A DNA stretch of 38,854 nt. Origin: Gemmatimonadota bacterium. GTDB taxonomy: Bacteria > Gemmatimonadota > Gemmatimonadetes > Gemmatimonadales > GWC2-71-9. The stretch's first letter is position 1. Each line of letters opens with the position of its first letter. Where the stretch lies: NCBI GenBank assembly GCA_003220795.1, contig QHTK01000025.1, positions 1-38,854 of the forward strand, given 5' to 3'. The notes under the pieces were generated by a model. The model saw only the letters and a list, made by a program, of their open reading frames with translations, made no database searches and was not told the DNA's origin. Below, one piece after another: positions 32,265 to 38,854 of this stretch. Made by a program: the position numbers and the translations under genes.

Positions 32265-32735
32265 CTAAAGTTTTGCGGATACCCCGGCGGCCGGGATGGC
32301 AGCCCGGAGAATCACCGCGTCTTCCACTGGCCGGCGGTAGTAGCGCGCCCGGCGGCCCACGGCCGCAAACCCCAGGCGCTCATAGAGGCGGCGTGCCGCC
32401 GCGTTCGATTCGCGCACTTCGAGATAGACGACGCGCACCCCCCGGTCGTGCAGGTCCTCGAGCAGCCGCTCCGCGAGGGCTCGTCCGATGCCGCTGCGCC
32501 GGTGCGCCGCGGCGACGCCCAAGTTCAGGATCTCCCCTTCGTCCGCCGCGAAGTGCGCGACCGCGTAGCCCGCGACGGTCGGCCCGCGGACGGCGACGAG
32601 GAACGGTGTCTCGGCGGCGAGGCACTCGCTGAAATCGTTGGCCGACCAGGGGTCCGAGAAGACCGCGCGCTCGATCGCCGCGACGGCCGCCACGTCAGCC
32701 GGCTGGGCGGGACGGATCCGGTAGGGGGCGGCCAT
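32265..32735 (-). CDS. rimI: Ribosomal-protein-S18-alanine N-acetyltransferase RimI
   Basis: A 156-residue GNAT acetyltransferase. The acetyl-CoA pyrophosphate-binding motif is in AAAHRRSGIGRALAERLL, and the C-terminal YLEVRESNAAARRLYERLGF block is typical of RimI, which acetylates the N-terminal Ala of ribosomal protein S18 and possibly other proteins. The start ATG 32735 lies inside tsaB (41-base overlap); an ATG further upstream at 32777 is possible, but the extra residues are not conserved-looking. The order tsaE-tsaB-rimI is common in bacteria. Confidence 0.92.
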   Translation of the reverse strand: MAAPYRIRPAQPADVAAVAAIERAVFSDPWSANDFSECLAAETPFLVAVRGPTVAGYAVAHFAADEGEILNLGVAAAHRRSGIGRALAERLLEDLHDRGVRVVYLEVRESNAAARRLYERLGFAAVGRRARYYRRPVEDAVILRAAIPAAGVSAKL

Positions 32736-33435
32736 GGCGGGCCTCCCATTTCGCCTGGGCTTCGGCCGGCCGACCATAGATCGGCTCGGCCCCGAGCGGG
32801 TCGTCGAGTTGGCGCGTCGCCCCAGCGCGAGCGACGAGCGACAACAGCGTGGTGGCGTTCGGCGTGAGACTCTCCAACGGAATCGGCTCGGCTCCGCTCC
32901 ACTCGAGGACGTCGTCCCGGTAGCGCATCGCCCCGTCGCCTACCACGACACGGGGGCGAGCCGAGGGAGGGGTGAGGCAAGCCAGCTCCGGCACGGTCGT
33001 GACGGTCGGCGCTACGCGCGTCTCCACTGCGTCGGGGCGGAACACGTAGACCGCCCCGTAGACCTGACCGCGCAGCGCGTCATAGCAGGCGGCCACGGGC
33101 ACCGGGCCGAGCTGCCGGGCCACCGTTGCCGCTGCGGCCATGAGCGAAGGCACCGCCGCGAGTGACAATCCCGCTTGTTGCGCCAGTCCCTTCGCCGCAG
33201 CCCACCCGATCCGCAGTCCGGTGAAGCTCCCGGGTCCGTCCCCGACCACGATGCCCTCGAGATCGGTCAGCCGCACGCCAGCCTGCTCGAGGGCGTGATC
33301 GATCAGCACGATGATTTCGGCCGCGTGGCGGCGCGGGCCCTGAACGAACACCCCCGCGTCGGTGCCTGGAGGCTCTCCCACGGCGACGCTCGCGATATCC
33401 GTCGCCGTGTCGATCGCCAGCCAGCGCGTTCCCAT
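32695..33435 (-). CDS. tsaB: tRNA threonylcarbamoyladenosine synthesis protein TsaB
   Basis: A 246-residue ASKHA-fold protein (formerly YeaZ) that pairs with TsaD to transfer the threonylcarbamoyl group to A37 of ANN-decoding tRNAs. Seen: the N-terminal WLAIDTATDIASVAV strand-turn motif, VGDGPGSFTGLRIG near 70, and PSLMAAAATVARQLG. TsaB is catalytically inactive and serves as scaffold. The ATG shares a base with the tsaE stop (TGATG, 33433-33437). The C-terminus, after about residue 215, overlaps the start of rimI. tsaD and tsaC are not in the window. Confidence 0.95.
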   Translation of the reverse strand: MGTRWLAIDTATDIASVAVGEPPGTDAGVFVQGPRRHAAEIIVLIDHALEQAGVRLTDLEGIVVGDGPGSFTGLRIGWAAAKGLAQQAGLSLAAVPSLMAAAATVARQLGPVPVAACYDALRGQVYGAVYVFRPDAVETRVAPTVTTVPELACLTPPSARPRVVVGDGAMRYRDDVLEWSGAEPIPLESLTPNATTLLSLVARAGATRQLDDPLGAEPIYGRPAEAQAKWEARHGRPLPDPSRPAG

Positions 33436-33804
33436 CAGCGGATCTCCTCGAGCTCCCGGACGTCCGCGCCGCCACCGTGGGAGAGCCGGAAATGGCGATC
33501 AAGCGCCGGTGCCCATGGGCCCGCCCGCTCCGGCCATTCGATGAGCACGGTGGCACGCTCGCGCGTCATGTCCTCGAATCCGATGTCGCGGGCCTCGTCA
33601 GGCGACTTGAGGCGATAACAGTCGACGTGGTAGATGGGGGCGGCCCGAGCTTCGTAGTGATGCACCAGCGCGTAGCTGGGGCTGGTCGCAAGGGCCCGCG
33701 CCCCCAAGCCGCGGCAAATCGCCTGCACCAGGGTCGTCTTGCCCGACCCCAGCTCGCCCGAGAGCCCGATGACGGCCGGGGGCGACAGGCTGCGGCCCAG
33801 CTCC

Positions 33805-35829
<2,025 letters not shown>

Positions 35830-35839
35830 CGCGGGAAAG

Positions 35840-38020
35840 TTAACCGACCGGCGGCGGCCCTTGGGGACCCGACTCGCGTCGCGCCACCTCGGTCACGCCC
35901 TTCAATCGCCGGATCGCCCGGATCACCTTGTTGAGGTGGGTCTGGTTCTCGACTTCAACGAGCACGGTCCCGAAGACCGCCCCGTCCTTGGTCGAGAGCT
36001 CGGCGCTCTTGATGTTGGTGCCGGATTCGTTGATGGCGGTGCAGATGTCGGCGTACAGGCCGCGCCGGTCCTCGCCACCCACCGCGAGCCGCACGACGAA
36101 CGTCTCGCCTTCGGATTCCTGCCAGTCGATCTCCACGCGGCGCTCGGCTTCGGCCGACAGGACGAGCAGGTTGGGACAGTCGCTGCGGTGGATCGAGATG
36201 CCGCGCCCCTGCGTGACGTAGCCGACGACGGGATCGCCCGGCACCGGCTGGCAGCATTGGGCGTAGCGGACCATCAGGCCGTCCACGCCCTGGATCTTGA
36301 TGCCCCGGCCGAGCCGCAGCCGCTCGATGACCCGGCCGAAGGCCGTGGGCTTGGGCGGTTGCAGCTCGTCCACGGGGAGATCCGGGTACAGCGCCCGCAT
36401 GATCGTCCCGAGCGCGATATCGCCGGTACCGAGCGCGGCCTGCAACTGCTCGGGCGTCCCCACCGACAGCGCGGCGGCGGCCCGCTCGAGGCGGGCCGCG
36501 TCGGGCGGCTCCAACCGGCGGCGCCGCACCTCGCGCGCCAGAATGTCGCGCCCCAGCTCGAGGCTCCGCTCGTGCTCTTCCTGGCGGATCCACTGCCGGA
36601 TCTTGTGGCGGGCGCGGGCCGTTTGAACGTGCGCGAGCCAGTCGCGGGACGGTTTCGCCTGCAAGCTGGTGATCACCTCGACCGTGTCACCGTTCTTGAG
36701 CGGGCGGTGCAGCGGCGCGATGCGTCCGTTGATGCGGGCTCCCTGGCAGTGCTGGCCGACCTCGGTGTGCACAGCGAACGCAAAGTCGATCGGCGTGGCC
36801 CCTTTCGGCAGTCGCTTGACGTCGCCGCGCGGCGTGAAGACGAAGATCTCGTCCTGGTAGAGGTCGACCTTGAGGAACTCGAGGAACTCCTCGGGCGTGT
36901 GCGCGTCCTGCTGCAGCTCGAGCAGCTGGCGGAACCACGCCAGGTGGCGGTCGAGCTCGTCCGGGCTCTTCCCTTCCTTGAAGAGCCAATGCGCCGCGAT
37001 GCCGTATTCGGCGGTGTGATGCATCTCGCGCGTGCGGATCTGAATCTCGTACAGCTGGCCGCCCGGCCCGAAGACGGTGGTATGGAGCGACTGATACCCG
37101 TTGGACTTGGGGCTGGCGATGTAATCCTTGATGCGCTCCTGCAGCGGCGTCCACTCGTGGTGGATGATACCGAGCACGTGGTAGCACTCAGGGATGGTGT
37201 TCACCAGCACGCGGACCGCGAGGAGGTCGTAGATCTCCTCGAACGGCTTGTCGCGCTTCCTCATCTTCTTGTAGATGGACCACAGGTTCTTCGGCCGCCC
37301 CGTGATCTCGAACCCGACCAGCCCCGCGCCGGTGAGCTCCGCGGCGAGCGGGTCGCGGAGCCGCTCGATGGTGCGCTCGCGCTCCGCCTTCTTCGCCCGG
37401 ACCTTGCGGGCCAGCTCGCGGTAGTCGTCCGTCTCGAGGAACTTGAAGGCGAGGTCCTCGAGCTCCGCCTTCACCCCGGCCATCCCGAACCGGTGGGCGA
37501 GCGGCGCGTAGATCTCGCGCGTCTCGAGGGCGATGCGGCGCTGCTTCTCCACGTCCAGGTGCTCGAGCGTCCGCATGTTGTGCAGCCGATCGGCCAGCTT
37601 GATGATGATGACCCGGGCGTCCTTCGCGACCGACAGGAGCAGCTTGCGGTAGTTCTCCGCCTGCTCCTCGGCCGTCGAGCGGAACGTCAGCGTCGACAGC
37701 TTCGTGAGGCCGTCGACGAGCTCGGCCACTTCCGCCCCGAAGTCGCGGCGGATGTCCTCGAGCGAGGTGTCGGAGTCCTCCACCACGTCGTGCAGCAGCG
37801 CGGCGGCGATGGTCGTGGAGTCCATCAACTGCTCGGCGAGAATCGTGGCCACGGCGACGCTGTGGGAGACGTAGTCGTCCCCTGACTCGCGCTTCTGGCC
37901 GCGGTGGGCCTGGGCACTCACGCGATACGCACGCGAGACGAGGTCCAGGTCGAGCCGGTCGCGCTGGGCCGCCACGGCCCGGGCGAGCTCGGGCGCGAGG
38001 ATGGGGGCGGTGCTGGTCAC
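35840..38020 (-). CDS. spoT: Bifunctional (p)ppGpp synthetase/hydrolase, RelA/SpoT family
   Basis: A 726-residue long RSH protein, making and degrading the stringent-response alarmones. The N-terminal HD hydrolase is intact (His53, His77-Asp78 in LLHDVVED, and [12 protein letters not shown]), the synthetase domain follows with [13 protein letters not shown] and [17 protein letters not shown], then TGS ([20 protein letters not shown]), the helical and Cys-containing region ([17 protein letters not shown]) and a C-terminal ACT domain (650-720). An intact HD site means hydrolysis is likely active. GTG 38020 is proposed because conserved sequence starts shortly after it; it has no ribosome-binding site, and a weak promoter would place the transcription start exactly there (leaderless). 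uvrB follows by ten bases. Confidence 0.96.
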   Translation of the reverse strand: MTSTAPILAPELARAVAAQRDRLDLDLVSRAYRVSAQAHRGQKRESGDDYVSHSVAVATILAEQLMDSTTIAAALLHDVVEDSDTSLEDIRRDFGAEVAELVDGLTKLSTLTFRSTAEEQAENYRKLLLSVAKDARVIIIKLADRLHNMRTLEHLDVEKQRRIALETREIYAPLAHRFGMAGVKAELEDLAFKFLETDDYRELARKVRAKKAERERTIERLRDPLAAELTGAGLVGFEITGRPKNLWSIYKKMRKRDKPFEEIYDLLAVRVLVNTIPECYHVLGIIHHEWTPLQERIKDYIASPKSNGYQSLHTTVFGPGGQLYEIQIRTREMHHTAEYGIAAHWLFKEGKSPDELDRHLAWFRQLLELQQDAHTPEEFLEFLKVDLYQDEIFVFTPRGDVKRLPKGATPIDFAFAVHTEVGQHCQGARINGRIAPLHRPLKNGDTVEVITSLQAKPSRDWLAHVQTARARHKIRQWIRQEEHERSLELGRDILAREVRRRRLEPPDAARLERAAAALSVGTPEQLQAALGTGDIALGTIMRALYPDLPVDELQPPKPTAFGRVIERLRLGRGIKIQGVDGLMVRYAQCCQPVPGDPVVGYVTQGRGISIHRSDCPNLLVLSAEAERRVEIDWQESEGETFVVRLAVGGEDRRGLYADICTAINESGTNIKSAELSTKDGAVFGTVLVEVENQTHLNKVIRAIRRLKGVTEVARRESGPQGPPPVG

Positions 38021-38026
38021 AACTGG

Positions 38027-38055
38027 AGGATGGCGAAGCGCGGCCGCCGCGTCAA
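38027..38055 (-). promoter_or_regulatory. Candidate promoter of spoT, predicting a leaderless mRNA
   Basis: Minus strand TTGACG (38050-38055, five of six), a 17-base spacer and CATCCT (38027-38032, three of six). The expected start falls at 38020, the first base of the proposed GTG codon. Confidence 0.35.
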
Positions 38056-38099
38056 CGCACCCCGCCCCTGCGCCACTGGCTGCATGCCGGCCCGGTCCG

Positions 38100-38105
38100 T
38101 ATGAT
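38100..38105 (+). promoter_or_regulatory. Candidate -10 element of the kinase gene
   Basis: TATGAT (38100-38105) matches five of six consensus bases and would give a start near 38112 and a 22-base leader. The -35 region (around 38076-38081) is weak. Confidence 0.35.
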
Positions 38106-38133
38106 GGACCTTCGTCCGCCTTCGAGGGGCCGC

Positions 38134-38854
38134 ATGGCCGAGACTCCGGCACGTTTGCAAGCCGCCCTTGTCGCTCGCTACGCGCTCGACCGGGAGCTCG
38201 GCCACGGCGGCATGGCAACGGTGTACCTGGCTCAGGACCTGAAACACGGCCGCCCCGTGGCCATCAAGGTGCTCCGGCCCGAGCTGGCGGCCGCTCTCGG
38301 GGCCGAGCGCTTCCTCCGTGAGATCGAGATCGCGGCCCGCCTCACCCATCCCCATATCCTCCCCCTGCACGACTCCGGCGAGGCCAACGGGTTTCTCTAC
38401 TATGTGATGCCCTACCTGGAGGGGGAATCGCTGCGGGACCGGCTGAACCGCGAACCGCAGTTGCCCGTCGAGGAAGCCGTGCGGATTGCCCGGGAGGTGG
38501 CGAGCGCCTTGAGCTACGCCCACAGCCACGATGTGGTGCACCGGGACATCAAGCCAGAGAACATCCTGCTCTCCGGCGGGGAGGCGGTCGTCGCGGATTT
38601 CGGCATTGCGCGCGCGATCGTGGCGGCAGGCACGGAGAAGCTGACGGACACCGGACTCGCCGTGGGCACGCCCGGCTATATGAGCCCGGAGCAGGCGACG
38701 GCCGAAGCGCACATCGACGGGCGGGCGGATACCTACGCCCTGGGCTGTGTGCTGTACGAGATGCTGGCGGGGCATCCGCCGTTTCTGGGCACGACGGCCC
38801 AGGAAGTACTTGCCCGACACACGCTCGATCCGGTGCCGCCGCTGCGCACGATCC
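38134..38854 (+). CDS. Serine/threonine protein kinase, PknB-type (partial, C-terminus outside the window)
   Basis: The first 240 residues of a Hanks-type kinase. All active-site elements are present: glycine loop LGHGGMATVYLA (22-33), Lys45 in AIKVL, the alpha-C Glu63, catalytic HRDIKPENIL with Asp138, DFGIAR (155-160), and GTPGYMSPEQ (178-187). The sensor part after the kinase domain lies beyond the window, so the signal it responds to is unknown. ATG 38134 has GAGGGG four bases upstream; in-frame ATGs at 38101 and 38104 are less likely. It is divergent from spoT, with a 113-base shared gap. Confidence 0.93.
   Translation, partial: MAETPARLQAALVARYALDRELGHGGMATVYLAQDLKHGRPVAIKVLRPELAAALGAERFLREIEIAARLTHPHILPLHDSGEANGFLYYVMPYLEGESLRDRLNREPQLPVEEAVRIAREVASALSYAHSHDVVHRDIKPENILLSGGEAVVADFGIARAIVAAGTEKLTDTGLAVGTPGYMSPEQATAEAHIDGRADTYALGCVLYEMLAGHPPFLGTTAQEVLARHTLDPVPPLRTI

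Noticed and set aside
35861..37885. Plus-strand open frame of 674 codons opposite spoT
   Set aside because: Antisense shadow of spoT with no domain and biased composition.

Overview
The window reads as chromosomal DNA of a high-GC, diderm, non-photosynthetic soil-type bacterium. The combination of a Bacteroidota-style LptD, a full Tol-Pal set, several TPR proteins with Pro/Ala-rich linkers, a PknB-type Ser/Thr kinase and the general protein style suggests Gemmatimonadota. This is an inference from protein features; no database search was possible. No tRNA, rRNA, CRISPR array, IS element or phage gene was seen. The region is almost fully coding: the two longest gaps are 148 and 136 bases.

Layout. 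Nearly all genes lie on the minus strand, so transcription runs from high to low coordinates. (1) 38134-38854, plus strand: start of a Ser/Thr kinase, divergent from (2) spoT-uvrB-tsaE-tsaB-rimI (38020 to 32265), for stringent response, excision repair and t6A tRNA modification. (3) From a near-consensus promoter at 32216-32244: ssb, a LysM protein, a CcsA/HemX-like membrane protein, hemA, galE, tolQ, tolR, a TonB/TolA-like protein, tolB, pal, cpoB, and one ORF encoding TatC joined in frame to an LptD-like outer-membrane protein (32170 to 19091). This unit links haem synthesis with cell-envelope maintenance. (4) A fibronectin-III-like lipoprotein, then hutH-hutU-hutI (histidine to formiminoglutamate), running without a gap into a large TPR protein, a polyprenyl diphosphate synthase, a DUF4321 protein and tatA (18954 to 9253). 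(5) ppiD, the only complete plus-strand gene (7421-9256), divergent from (6) a TPR protein, aroQ, an M24 aminopeptidase, accB, pilT, accC, comB and the first 134 codons of an ftsK-like gene (7272 to 1).

Genes are tightly packed, with many ATGA, GTGA, TGATG or TAGTG start/stop overlaps, which suggests translational coupling in long operons. Good sigma70-type promoters are visible before ssb and in the ppiD/TPR divergent gap, with weaker candidates before the second TPR gene, spoT and the kinase.

The most unusual item is the TatC-LptD fusion. A complete inner-membrane Tat translocase subunit is followed, with no stop codon, by a signal-peptide-like segment and a complete outer-membrane LPS-assembly barrel, as if one polyprotein had to be split at the membrane. 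Second is hutI, whose conserved N-terminus can only be reached from a non-standard start codon (CTG, inside a CTGA overlap with hutU).
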